From Aminobacter sp039907765 (GTDB taxonomy: Bacteria; Pseudomonadota; Alphaproteobacteria; Rhizobiales; Rhizobiaceae): 64,000 nucleotides of DNA. Below, piece by piece: positions 52,398-59,997 of this stretch; position 1 is the first letter of the stretch; every line of letters begins with the position of its first letter. Where the stretch lies: the NCBI RefSeq assembly GCF_039907765.1, contig NZ_JARDJI010000016.1:48905-112904 (forward strand), in the 5' to 3' direction. Position numbers and translations under genes: made by a program. The notes under the pieces were generated by a model. That model worked only from the letters and a program-made list of their open reading frames with translations. It made no database searches and was not told the DNA's origin.

Positions 52398-53594
52398 TCA
52401 GGCCTTGAGCACTTCCACGCCCGGCAGCTCCTTGCCTTCCATCCATTCGAGGAAGGCGCCGCCGGCGGTGGAGACGTATGAGAAGTCGTCGGCCACGCCG
52501 GCGTGGTTGAGTGCCGCCACCGTGTCGCCGCCGCCGGCGACCGAGACGAGCTTGCCGGCCTTGGTGCGGGCCGCCGCGTGCCTGGCCGCTGCCACCGTCG
52601 CCCTGTCGAAGGGCTCGATCTCGAAGGCGCCGAGCGGGCCGTTCCAGACCAGCGTCGCGGCACGGTCGATCCAGTCGTTGACCGAGGCCACCGTCTTGGC
52701 GCCGACGTCGAGGATCATGCCGTCCGCCGGCACCGCGTCGATCGCCACCGTCTCATTGGCGGCACCCGCCTTGAACTCGCGCGCGACCACGCCGTCCGAC
52801 GGCAGCACGATGGCGCAGCCGGCCTGCGCGGCCTCGATCATGATCTGCTTGGCGGTGGCGGCGAGGTCGTGCTCGGCGAGCGACTTGCCGACATTGGTGC
52901 CGCGCGCGGCGAGGAAGGTGTTGGCCATGCCGCCGCCGATCACCAGCGCGTCGACCTTCTTCACCAGGTTCATCAACAGGTCGATCTTGGTCGAGACCTT
53001 GGCGCCGCCGACGATGGCGACCACCGGCTTGACCGGGTTGCCGAGGCCCTTCTCCAGCGCCTCCAGCTCGGCCTGCATGGTGCGCCCGGCATAGGCCGGC
53101 AGCTTGTGGGCGAGGCCTTCGGTCGAGGCATGCGCGCGGTGGGCGGCCGAAAACGCGTCGTTGACGAAGATGTCACCATTGGCGGCAAGCTTCTCGACGA
53201 AGGCGGGGTCGTTCTTCTCCTCGGCCTTGTAGAAGCGGGTGTTTTCGAGCAGCAGGATGTCGCCGTCCTTCATCGCCGCCACGGCAGCCTCGGCCTTGTC
53301 GCCGACGCAGTCGGCGGCGAACGCCACGGGCCGGCCGATCACCTCGGCGGTGGCGGCGGCGATGGGGGCCAGCGACAGGGCCGGGTCCGGGCCTTCCTTC
53401 GGGCGGCCGAAATGCGCGAGCAGGATCACCTTGGCGCCCTTGCCGGCAAGTTCGGTGATGGTCGGCGCCACGCGCTCGATGCGGGTCGCGTCCGTCACCT
53501 TGCCGTCGGCGACCGGTACGTTGAGGTCGACGCGGACCAGAACCCGCTTGCCGCTGACGTTGCCGATGGTGTCGAGTGTCTTGAAGCCGGCCAT
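52398..53594 (-). CDS. pgk: Phosphoglycerate kinase
   Basis: 398 residues from the ATG at 53594 after AGGAGGAAGG. KRVLVRVDLNVPVADGKVTDATRIE (N-terminal substrate site), HFGRPK, VNDAFSAAHRAHAST, VAIVGGAKVSTKIDLL, and nucleotide site WNGPLGAFEIEPFDRAT with VAGGGDTVAAL. It makes ATP from 1,3-bisphosphoglycerate. It is upstream of fba in a glycolytic unit. Confidence 0.97.
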   Translation of the reverse strand: MAGFKTLDTIGNVSGKRVLVRVDLNVPVADGKVTDATRIERVAPTITELAGKGAKVILLAHFGRPKEGPDPALSLAPIAAATAEVIGRPVAFAADCVGDKAEAAVAAMKDGDILLLENTRFYKAEEKNDPAFVEKLAANGDIFVNDAFSAAHRAHASTEGLAHKLPAYAGRTMQAELEALEKGLGNPVKPVVAIVGGAKVSTKIDLLMNLVKKVDALVIGGGMANTFLAARGTNVGKSLAEHDLAATAKQIMIEAAQAGCAIVLPSDGVVAREFKAGAANETVAIDAVPADGMILDVGAKTVASVNDWIDRAATLVWNGPLGAFEIEPFDRATVAAARHAAARTKAGKLVSVAGGGDTVAALNHAGVADDFSYVSTAGGAFLEWMEGKELPGVEVLKA

Positions 53595-53940
53595 GGGTTC
53601 CCTTCCTCCTGGGCTGCGGGGGATGCGCGGAAATTTCGCCGGGACCATACCCAGCGACGCCGCGGATGCAAGGTTTGCGCGGCAGCGCGGGTGGAAAATA
53701 GTGCGGTTGGGTGCGGAGAAGCGCGGCATCTCAGCCCTCCCTCCCCCTTGTGGGGAGGGATAAAGGGTGGGGGTATTCGGAGTTCTGGAGGTGGCAAGTA
53801 CCCACCCCGCAAGGGCGAGAGCACTTTCGGCGCGGTCGCGATGGCGGCGGCGGGCCAACCCCCGCCCGCAGGCAGCGGTTGACCTCTCCCCGCCTTGCCG
53901 CCACTGTCGGGCCGTGGAGTTGCTGCAACGGGAGCGGACG
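53595..53940. other. Intergenic stretch with a G/C-run palindrome
   Basis: No gene. CCTCCCCCTTGTGGGGAGG at 53740-53758 is a hairpin of a type repeated in rhizobial intergenic DNA; a CACCCCGCAAGGGCGAGAG segment follows. Confidence 0.5.
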
Positions 53941-54726
53941 ATGAGGCTCGACGGCAAGACCGCGATCGTGACGGGCGGCGCCAGGGGCATCGGCCACGCC
54001 ATCGCCGAACGCTTCCTGCGCGAAGGCGCGCGCGTCGTCATCGCCGACATGGATCAGGAGGCGGGTGCCGCCGCCGAGCGCGACCTCGCGCGGCTGGGAC
54101 AGGCGCTTTTCGTGCGCGCCGACATCGGCAAACGCCTCGATGTCCACAATCTCGTCGCCGCCACCGTCGACGCCTTCGGCGAGGTCGACGTCCTGGTCAA
54201 CAATGCCGGCATCGACCACAAGGCCGACTTCCTCGATGTCGCCGAGGCCGATTTCGACCGCGTCCTCGCCGTCAATCTCAAGGGGGCCTTCCTCGCCGGC
54301 CAGGCCGTGGCGCGCGTCATGGTGGACAGGGTCGAGGCCGGCGGCCAGCCGGGCGCCATCGTCAACATGTCGTCGGTCAATTCGGTGGTCGCCATCGCCG
54401 ACCAGGTGCCCTATGCGGTGTCCAAGGGCGGCGTGGCCCAGCTCACCACCGTCATGGCGCTGGCGCTCGCGCCCTGGGGCATCCGCGTCAACGCCATCGG
54501 CCCCGGCTCGATCGCGACCGACATGCTGGCGCGCGTCACCGCCGATGCGGCGACCAGGAACCGCGTTCTCTCCCGCACCCCGCTCGGACGCATCGGCGAG
54601 CCGGAAGAAATCGCCGCCGTCGCCGCGTTCCTGGCTTCCGATGACGCCAGCTACATCACCGGCCAGACGATTTTCGCCGACGGCGGACGGCTGGCGCTCA
54701 ACTACACGGTGCCGGTGAAGGGCTGA
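53941..54726 (+). CDS. Short-chain dehydrogenase/reductase (classical SDR)
   Basis: 261 residues from the ATG at 53941. Cofactor motif TGGARGIGHAIA (TGxxxGIG), NNAG (LVNNAGIDH), active-site Ser in MSSVNSVV, YxxxK in YAVSKGGVA and the C-terminal TGQTIFADGG. Asp after the second strand (VVIADMD) favours NAD over NADP. Substrate unknown; sugar or polyol dehydrogenases are common relatives. Confidence 0.9.
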   Translation: MRLDGKTAIVTGGARGIGHAIAERFLREGARVVIADMDQEAGAAAERDLARLGQALFVRADIGKRLDVHNLVAATVDAFGEVDVLVNNAGIDHKADFLDVAEADFDRVLAVNLKGAFLAGQAVARVMVDRVEAGGQPGAIVNMSSVNSVVAIADQVPYAVSKGGVAQLTTVMALALAPWGIRVNAIGPGSIATDMLARVTADAATRNRVLSRTPLGRIGEPEEIAAVAAFLASDDASYITGQTIFADGGRLALNYTVPVKG

Positions 54727-54751
54727 GCAAGCGGAAGCGCTCCGGGATGTA

Positions 54752-54876
54752 CCGGGATTCAGGCCAGGCCGAGTCGAAAATAGCGCCCCCGAGAACCGGA
54801 ACGGAGCGCACATTCAGGCACGCGAGTACCGGAAGCGCAGGGGGCCGCCGTTTGCAGGTCGCCTCCTGAATCCCGG
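54752..54876. repeat. Long-arm inverted repeat element
   Basis: CCGGGATTCAGG (54752-54763) and CCTGAATCCCGG (54865-54876) are perfect inverted arms enclosing about 100 bases. This could be a mosaic repeat or a structured RNA; no gene is inside. Confidence 0.4.
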
Positions 54877-54914
54877 CACACCCCTCCTGACAGACTGCTG
54901 TCAGGAGGGGTGTG
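54877..54914. promoter_or_regulatory. CCTGACA-N6-TGTCAGG operator-like palindrome, copy 1
   Basis: A perfect 17-base inverted repeat with a 4-base centre, containing TCCTGACA-N6-TGTCAGGA. It ends 35 bases before the DUF1127 gene start. The same core with the same spacing recurs at 55710-55735. Confidence 0.65.
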
Positions 54915-54949
54915 AGATAGTCCTCCGGTAAGAGACAAGGAGGATAGCC

Positions 54950-55120
54950 ATGAGCACGTTCACACCCGATATCTTCCGCGCGGTCAGGCACTATGCGGGC
55001 AAGATCAGGACCATCCACAATGAGATTCGCACGGAGCGCTTCATGAACTCGCTTCCCGAGGACCTCCGCAAGGACATCGGCTGGCCCGACCGTTTCGGCC
55101 GGCGTGGCGACAGCAACTGA
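54950..55120 (+). CDS. DUF1127-like small protein
   Basis: 56 residues with an AAGGAGGA ribosome binding site. The C-terminal half RTERFMNSLPEDLRKDIGWP fits the DUF1127/YjiS pattern (short helix, LPxxxxxDIG). DUF1127 proteins of Hyphomicrobiales include arginine-rich regulators of phosphate and carbon metabolism and RNA binders. It precedes the DJ-1-type gene by 14 bases and probably shares its promoter and the palindrome upstream. Confidence 0.78.
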   Translation: MSTFTPDIFRAVRHYAGKIRTIHNEIRTERFMNSLPEDLRKDIGWPDRFGRRGDSN

Positions 55121-55134
55121 GGGAAGGAAATCCG

Positions 55135-55717
55135 ATGACAAGGACCATCGGGCTGCTGTTCATCGAGGGTTATGCCGACTGGGAGTTTGGCCTGCTCGCG
55201 GCCTCGGCGGTCGAGTGGTTCGGCCTGCGCACGGTGTCGCTTTCGCCGCACGCATCTCCGCTGACCTCCATCGGCGGCGTCAGGCTTGTCGCCGACCGCA
55301 GCTCCGATCCTGCCTATAACGGCGACCTCGACGCCATCGCCGTCATCGGTTCCGACGGCTGGGCGGCCGAGGATGCGCCGGACGTTGCGCCGCTGCTTCG
55401 CGCGGTGGCGGAACGCGGCGGCGTTGTCGCCGGCATCTGCGGCGGCACGCTGGCGCTGGCGCGCAGGCCTGTTCGAAGGTGTCTCCCACACCTCCAACGG
55501 CCGCGACTGGATCCTCGGCCACGAGCCCGGCTATGCCGGCGCCGCGGGCTACCGGGACGTGCCGCATGCGGTCGCCGATGGCAGGATCGTCTCCGCCCCG
55601 GGCTCGGCCCCGGGCACCTTCGCGATCGCCGTGCTCGAGGCGTTACTGCCGGAAAACAAAGAACAATTCGGCCAGATGCGGGCGATGTTCGCGCGCGAGT
55701 TTTCCGCACCCTCCTGA
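55135..55717 (+). pseudogene. DJ-1/PfpI family protein, frameshifted
   Basis: Two frames together give a ~193-residue DJ-1/PfpI protein. The first (55135 to about 55464) covers RTIGLLFIEGYADWEFGLL through VVAGICGGTLALA with the nucleophile Cys. The second frame continues AGLFEGVSHTSNGRDWILGHEPGY to the stop at 55715-55717. The break is in GGCGCGCAGG; loss of one GC pair from a GC run would explain it. It may be a true pseudogene or a sequencing error. Such proteins are glutamine-amidotransferase-like (protease, deglycase or isocyanide-hydratase relatives). Confidence 0.82.
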
Positions 55718-55735
55718 CACTATGCTGTCAGGAGG
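55710..55735. promoter_or_regulatory. CCTGACA-N6-TGTCAGG operator-like palindrome, copy 2
   Basis: CCTCCTGACA-N6-TGTCAGGAGG overlaps the stop of the DJ-1-type gene and lies 52 bases before the next start (55788). Core and spacing are identical to copy 1. Confidence 0.65.
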
Positions 55736-55787
55736 CCTGTGCAATGATACAGTCGCAATGTCTCGCCATGCCCGCCGGAGGAATGGG

Positions 55788-56195
55788 GTGAAGACTTGGA
55801 CCGAAAGGCTGAACACTCAAGGCATCAACGGCATCAGGCCGTCGCCGCGCAGCTTTTCCGATGTCGTCGAGGGGCAGAGCATGCTGGTGCCCACCGCGCG
55901 GCAGGTCGACGACTTCATCCGCACCATTCCGCGGGGCGTGCATCTCGATGTACGGACCCTGCGGCGGGAGCTGGCCCGACGACACGGAGCCGAGGTCACC
56001 TGTCCGGTGACCATCGGCTACCACCTGAGGACGGTGGCGGAAGCCGCCAACGAAGACGTCGAGCGCGGTGCGGGCCTGCGCGACATCACGCCCTTCTGGC
56101 GCGTGCTCGACAGGACGACGCCCACCACGGGCAGACTTTCTTTTGGCCAGGCTTTCGGCGCTGCCCAGCGCCGGCGCGAGGGCCTGCCGGAATAG
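55788..56195 (+). CDS. Alkyltransferase-like (MGMT-fold) protein
   Basis: 135 residues from a GTG at 55788, preceded by GGAGG at ideal spacing; an ATG at 55758 has none. The core ARQVDDFIRTIPRGVHLDVRTLRRELARRHGAEVTCPVTIGYHLRTVAEAA and TPFWRVLDR resembles the DNA-binding domain of O6-alkylguanine-DNA alkyltransferase-like proteins. The usual PCHR active-site motif is replaced by TCPVT, and the Cys role is unclear. A DNA-binding role is inference. It sits just upstream of the WYL regulator. Confidence 0.65.
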   Translation: MKTWTERLNTQGINGIRPSPRSFSDVVEGQSMLVPTARQVDDFIRTIPRGVHLDVRTLRRELARRHGAEVTCPVTIGYHLRTVAEAANEDVERGAGLRDITPFWRVLDRTTPTTGRLSFGQAFGAAQRRREGLPE

Positions 56196-56310
56196 CGCAT
56201 CGCCTGCGGTCGCGGCGGACCGTCGGAACGACGATGCGATGGAAAATGATCATGGACGTCATTGCGACGCGATCCAAGGCGCGCGACGTCCCGGATTTCG
56301 AGGGATTTGC

Positions 56311-57024
56311 ATGAGACGAGCCGACAGGCTTTTCCAGATCGTGCAGCATCTGCGTGGCGGCCGGCTGGTCACCGCGCAGAAGCTGGGCGCCTGGCTCGAG
56401 GTGTCCGAGCGCACGATCTATCGCGACATCGCCGACCTGCAGTCGACGGGCGTGCCGATCGATGGCGAGGCCGGCGTGGGCTATATCATGAGGGAGGGTT
56501 TCGACCTTCCGCCGCTGATGTTCACGCGTGACGAGATCGTTGCCCTTGTTGCCGGCGCCCGCATGGTCCGCGCCTTCGGCGGCGCCGCCATGGCCCGGGC
56601 CGCCGACGAGGCGCTGGTCAAGATCGGCGCGGTCCTGCCGGACAGCGAGAGGGACCGCATCGCCCGTACCGAGATCCACACCCCGATGTGGGTGGTGTCG
56701 GACGCCGACCGCGAGGCCATCGACCTGATCGAGCGCGCCGTAGAGAAACGCCAGGTGCTGCGCCTCGACTACAACGACGAGGCCGGCCGCGGCTCGGCCC
56801 GCGACATCCGCCCGCTCGGGCTGTGGTTCTGGGGCAAGGTCTGGACCCTGATCGCCTGGTGCGAGATGCGCGACGATTTCCGCGCCTTCCGCATCGACCG
56901 CATCTCCGCCGTCACCTCGGCCGGCCGCAGCTTCAAGCCCGAGCGCGGCAAGCTTTTGGTCGACTACTACCGCAGCGTCGAGCGCAGCGAGACTTTTGGA
57001 ACCGACCGCAGCTCGCGCGGATGA
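56311..57024 (+). CDS. WYL-domain (YafY/DeoR-type) transcriptional regulator
   Basis: 237 residues from the ATG at 56311. The N-terminal HTH-11 (about 1-60; RADRLFQIVQHLRGGRLVTAQKLGAWLEVSERTIYRDIADLQSTGVPI) is followed by the WYL domain (about 135-225; REAIDLIERAVEKRQVLRLDYND, RPLGLWFWGKVWTLIAWCEMRDDFRAFRIDRI). WYL domains sense ligands such as nucleic acid or small molecules. It likely controls the upstream genes through the CCTGACA palindromes. Confidence 0.9.
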   Translation: MRRADRLFQIVQHLRGGRLVTAQKLGAWLEVSERTIYRDIADLQSTGVPIDGEAGVGYIMREGFDLPPLMFTRDEIVALVAGARMVRAFGGAAMARAADEALVKIGAVLPDSERDRIARTEIHTPMWVVSDADREAIDLIERAVEKRQVLRLDYNDEAGRGSARDIRPLGLWFWGKVWTLIAWCEMRDDFRAFRIDRISAVTSAGRSFKPERGKLLVDYYRSVERSETFGTDRSSRG

Positions 57025-57034
57025 GAACTCTTGC

Positions 57035-57307
57035 TCATTCCTGGAACAGGTCGGCATGGGAACCGGTGCGCGCCAGCTGCAACTCTTCGCCGAGGATGCG
57101 GTAGATCAGCAGCCAGTCGGGCTCGATGTGCGCATCCCGATAGCCCTTCCAGTCACCTTTGAGCGGATGATCCCGATAGCGGTCGGGGAGTTCTGTGCCT
57201 TCCAGCAGAAGTGTCAGCACTTCGCGCAGCTTGGCCATTTCCTTGCCGCGCTTCTCGATCCGCTTGACGTCCCGCCGGAACTGCGAGGAGCGGACCGGCG
57301 TCAACAT
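57035..57307 (-). CDS. YafQ/RelE-type toxin
   Basis: 90 residues. RSSQFRRDVKRIEKRGKEMAKL, PDRYRDHPLKGDWKGYRDAHIEPDWLLIYRI and a C-terminal LARTGSHADLF match the YafQ group of ribosome-dependent mRNA interferases (catalytic His in HIEPDW and in GSHADLF). The start overlaps the antitoxin stop by one base, so translation is coupled. Free toxin would cut mRNA during translation. Confidence 0.92.
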   Translation of the reverse strand: MLTPVRSSQFRRDVKRIEKRGKEMAKLREVLTLLLEGTELPDRYRDHPLKGDWKGYRDAHIEPDWLLIYRILGEELQLARTGSHADLFQE

Positions 57308-57564
57308 CAGATGCCAAGATCCTTGAACAACTCATCTGGCGAGGACAGCCGCTTGCCCTTGCCCTCTTCGAGTTCGGCCATCGCCTTGCGGGTCGTCGCG
57401 TTGGGCACCTTCACTGGAAAGGGAAACTCCTTGTCCGCGGCCACACGCATCAAAAGCAATCGAATTGCATCCGACACCGACAGCCCCATGGCCGCAAGCG
57501 CCTCGGTCGCCTGTTCCTTGGTTGCAGCATCGATGCGAGCGCGAACAACCGTTTCCGTAGCCAC
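57307..57564 (-). CDS. DinJ/RelB-type antitoxin
   Basis: 85 residues from a GTG at 57564 after AGGAG. The N-terminal ribbon-helix-helix (ETVVRARIDAATKEQATEALAAMGLSVSDAIRLLLMRVA) is the DinJ/RelB DNA-binding fold; the charged C-terminus wraps the toxin. It represses its own promoter with YafQ; two operator-like repeats lie at 57579-57599. Confidence 0.91.
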   Translation of the reverse strand: MATETVVRARIDAATKEQATEALAAMGLSVSDAIRLLLMRVAADKEFPFPVKVPNATTRKAMAELEEGKGKRLSSPDELFKDLGI

Positions 57565-57578
57565 TTGCCGAACTCCTG

Positions 57579-57599
57579 TGTAGCTACAATGTAGCCACA
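57579..57599. promoter_or_regulatory. Antitoxin operator, two 10-base repeats
   Basis: TGTAGCTACA then TGTAGCCACA, one base between. The first is palindromic. They lie 15-35 bases before the antitoxin start, where a ribbon-helix-helix repressor would bind. Confidence 0.65.
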
Positions 57600-57737
57600 A
57601 ACGCTTGGTTCTGCAAGACTACGCTCTGGAGGCTCCACGATGGATCAATCAGGTCCATCAAGAATCGCCGTCTGACACTTGAGAAGCGATTGGCCGGCGA
57701 TCAAGCTCGCCCCGTTGTGCAACGAGACATTCTACCC

Positions 57738-58169
57738 ATGAACATGGACATCAAGGAAATCGACGGCGCCTGCCATTGCGGCACGGTGCGGCTGCGCGTC
57801 CGGCTGTCGGACGGGCTCAACTCGGCGCGGCGCTGCACCTGCTCCTATTGCCGGATGAAGGGCGCGGTCGCGGTCTCCGCCGACCTCGGCGGCGTCGACG
57901 TGCTGTCAGGTGCCGACGCGCTCGCCATCTACCAGTTCAACACCATGTCGGCGAAACACTATTTCTGCTCGAAATGCGGCATCTACACCCACCACAAGCG
58001 CCGCTCGAACCCAAACCAGTACGGCGTCAACGCCGCCATCCTCGCCGGCGTCAGCCCCTTCGATTTCGCCGCGGTGCCGGTCATGGACGGCATCAACCAC
58101 CCGTCCGATCACGCGGGTGGCCCGCGCGTGGTCGGCACGCTGAGGTTCGTGGCTTCACCAGGGGAGTAG
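57738..58169 (+). CDS. GFA (glutathione-dependent formaldehyde-activating)-family protein
   Basis: 143 residues from the ATG at 57738 (57744 alternative). Zinc ligands: ACHCGTVR (Cys-x-Cys), CTCSYC and FCSKCGIYTHH. The GFA fold covers about 8-120. Despite the name, most members have no proven enzyme activity with glutathione. Its last codons and stop are part of GGGGAGTA repeat units that mirror the tandem array downstream. Confidence 0.9.
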   Translation: MNMDIKEIDGACHCGTVRLRVRLSDGLNSARRCTCSYCRMKGAVAVSADLGGVDVLSGADALAIYQFNTMSAKHYFCSKCGIYTHHKRRSNPNQYGVNAAILAGVSPFDFAAVPVMDGINHPSDHAGGPRVVGTLRFVASPGE

Positions 58170-58293
58170 GGGAGTAAGGCAGTAGGGCAGGATGAAGGCC
58201 AACCCTACTCCCCTACTCCCCTACTCCCCTACTCCCCTACTCCCCTACTCCCCTACTCCCCTACTCCCCTACTCCCCTACTCCCTTACTCCCC
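58161..58293. repeat. 8-bp tandem array with inverted partner units
   Basis: Eleven units of TACTCCCC (58206-58293; one unit varies) preceded by two exact and one variant unit of the reverse complement GGGGAGTA at 58161-58184. The two parts can pair into a hairpin. The first inverted units form the end of the GFA gene. Confidence 0.9.
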
Positions 58294-58302
58294 TCCCAAC
58301 GC

Positions 58303-58331
58303 AAAAAGGCCCCGCGCTGCGGGGCCTTTTT
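58303..58331. terminator. Rho-independent terminator, bidirectional
   Basis: AAAAAGGCCCCGC-GCT-GCGGGGCCTTTTT, a perfect stem with A- and T-runs, between the array and the DUF1013 gene. Confidence 0.92.
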
Positions 58332-58353
58332 CGTTGCGAACGGTATCCGCCGC

Positions 58354-59058
58354 TCAGAACTTGTCTTCGTCTTCCTCGTCGTCGGTCTTCTTCGACTTGA
58401 GCGCCGAGAGCTTGGCGAAGACGGCATTGGCGTCGAGCTCCTTCTCCTCGTCCTTCGGCGCTGCTTCCTGCGGCGTCAGGCGCTCGGTCAGCGCGGCGGG
58501 CAGCAGGGTGTCGCCGACAGGCGCCGGCGCCTCGCGGCCGCGCGAGGCGCGCTGCACTTCGATGTCGAGGTCGATCTGCGAGCACAGGCCGAGCGCCACC
58601 GGGTCCATCGGCGTCAGCTGCGCGATGTTCCAGTGCTTGCGCTCGCGGATCTGCTCGATCGTCGCCTTGGTCGTGCCGACCAGGCGCGAGATCTGCGCGT
58701 CCTTGAGCTCGGGATGGTTCTTGACCAGCCAGTAGATGGCGTTCGGGCGATCCTGGCGCTTCGACAGCGGCGTGTAGCGCGGACCCTTGCGCTTGGTCTC
58801 GGGCACCCGCACCTTCGGCTCCGACAGCTTCAGGCGATGGTTGATGTCGGCCTCGCCCTTGGCGATCTCGGCGCGCGTCAGCTGGCCGGTGATGACCGGG
58901 TCCATGCCCTTGATGCCCTGCGCCGATTCGCCGTCCGCGATCGCCTTCACCTCGAGCGGGTGCAGCGAGCAGAACTGCGCGATCTGGTCGAACGACAGCG
59001 CCGTGTTGTCGACCAGCCAGACGGCGGTTGCCTTGGGCATAAGCAGCGTATTGGCCAT
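58354..59058 (-). CDS. trcR: DUF1013 / TrcR-like cell-cycle transcriptional regulator
   Basis: 234 residues from the ATG at 59058. The whole N-terminal half (LMPKATAVWLVDNTALSFDQIAQFCSLHPLEVKAIADGE, MDPVITGQLTRAEI) and AIYWLVKNHPELKDAQISRLVGTTKATIEQIRERKHWN are DUF1013, found across Alphaproteobacteria. In Caulobacter the orthologue was named TrcR, a cell-cycle regulator with HTH-like repeats. The C-terminus (about 185-234) is acidic and charged. Essentiality is likely by analogy. Confidence 0.88.
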   Translation of the reverse strand: MANTLLMPKATAVWLVDNTALSFDQIAQFCSLHPLEVKAIADGESAQGIKGMDPVITGQLTRAEIAKGEADINHRLKLSEPKVRVPETKRKGPRYTPLSKRQDRPNAIYWLVKNHPELKDAQISRLVGTTKATIEQIRERKHWNIAQLTPMDPVALGLCSQIDLDIEVQRASRGREAPAPVGDTLLPAALTERLTPQEAAPKDEEKELDANAVFAKLSALKSKKTDDEEDEDKF

Positions 59059-59246
59059 GCGATAAATCCTCTTCGTTCGCCCGCGTCCCTCGCGCGGGCG
59101 GTGGATAAAGACCACCAAGTTGGGAAATTCGGCCCGTATATAGACGCATTCGCCCCGCTCCGCAACGATTTTGGGCAAGGCTGCCAAATGCCCGCAAAGC
59201 CGCCTGCGCCGGCATCCCGCGCCCTTGCGCAAGCGCGCTCAAACGC

Positions 59247-59280
59247 AAAATCCCCGCATCCGGTGGAACCGGATGCGGGG
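59247..59280 (-). terminator. Terminator of the GlcG/HbpS gene
   Basis: CCCCGCATCCGG and CCGGATGCGGGG arms; on the minus strand followed by ATTTTGCG. It lies 38 bases after the stop at 59318. Confidence 0.82.
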
Positions 59281-59317
59281 CAGAGTTTCGCCGGCGGGAC
59301 CGTTGCCGGCGAAGCCG

Positions 59318-59806
59318 TTACTTCAGCTGGTCGGCGACCGCCTCGATCGCCTTGACCGCGCAGGCTTCGTCGAAGTTGCCGCCCGGCGCGCCGCCGACGC
59401 CGATGGCGCCGATCACCGCGTCGCCGGCCTTGATCGGCATGCCGCCAGCCAGAACGAGGAAGCCGTCGATGTCGACGAGGCCGGCAGCACCGGGGTTCTT
59501 CTGCACGTTCTCGGCCATCTTCGAGGTCGGCGTGCGCGACGAGGCCGAGGTGAAGGCCTTGTCCTGGGCCGCCGAGACCGTGTGGGTGCCGGCATTGTCG
59601 GCGCGGACGAGCGCGCGCAGCACACCCGCACGGTCGACCACGGCGGCGGTCACGTTGTACTTGTCGGCGGCGCAGGCAGCGACCGCGCGCTGGGCGATCT
59701 CGACGGCGAGGCCGGAAGAAATGTTCTTCTCGGTCAGCACCTGGGCGGAAGCGGCACCGGTGACGGCGACGGTGGCGGCGGCTGCAAGGAGGATGCTCTT
59801 GATCAT
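59318..59806 (-). CDS. Secreted GlcG/HbpS-family haem-binding protein
   Basis: 162 residues from the ATG at 59806. The signal peptide MIKSILLAAAATVAVTGAASA is followed by the HbpS/GlcG fold (AVVDRAGVLRALVRADNAGTHTVSAAQDKAFTSAS, GLVDIDGFLVLAGGMPIKAGDAVIGAIGVGGAPGGNFDEACA). Members bind haem or cobalamin-like ligands or have unknown roles. It lies next to a FixJ-type two-component pair; a joint role in sensing is possible but not shown. Confidence 0.87.
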   Translation of the reverse strand: MIKSILLAAAATVAVTGAASAQVLTEKNISSGLAVEIAQRAVAACAADKYNVTAAVVDRAGVLRALVRADNAGTHTVSAAQDKAFTSASSRTPTSKMAENVQKNPGAAGLVDIDGFLVLAGGMPIKAGDAVIGAIGVGGAPGGNFDEACAVKAIEAVADQLK

Positions 59807-59997
59807 GACTGGGTTCCTGTCCTGATGATGTCTCGGGAGAAAGCGTTTCGCTTGTCCGGGATCAGAACTACCCAAATCGCGGCCGCGGCAGAATCCGCGA
59901 TGCCACCACCCGGCCTAGGTAGGATTACCTACTACTGCGACCGCCAGGGCATGCCCCCGATCAGTGGAGGCCGGTTTTCGGCCAAGATCATGCCCGC

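Noticed and set aside
58206..58293. Tandem array considered as a CRISPR
   Set aside because: Units are 8 bp with no spacers and no cas genes nearby.
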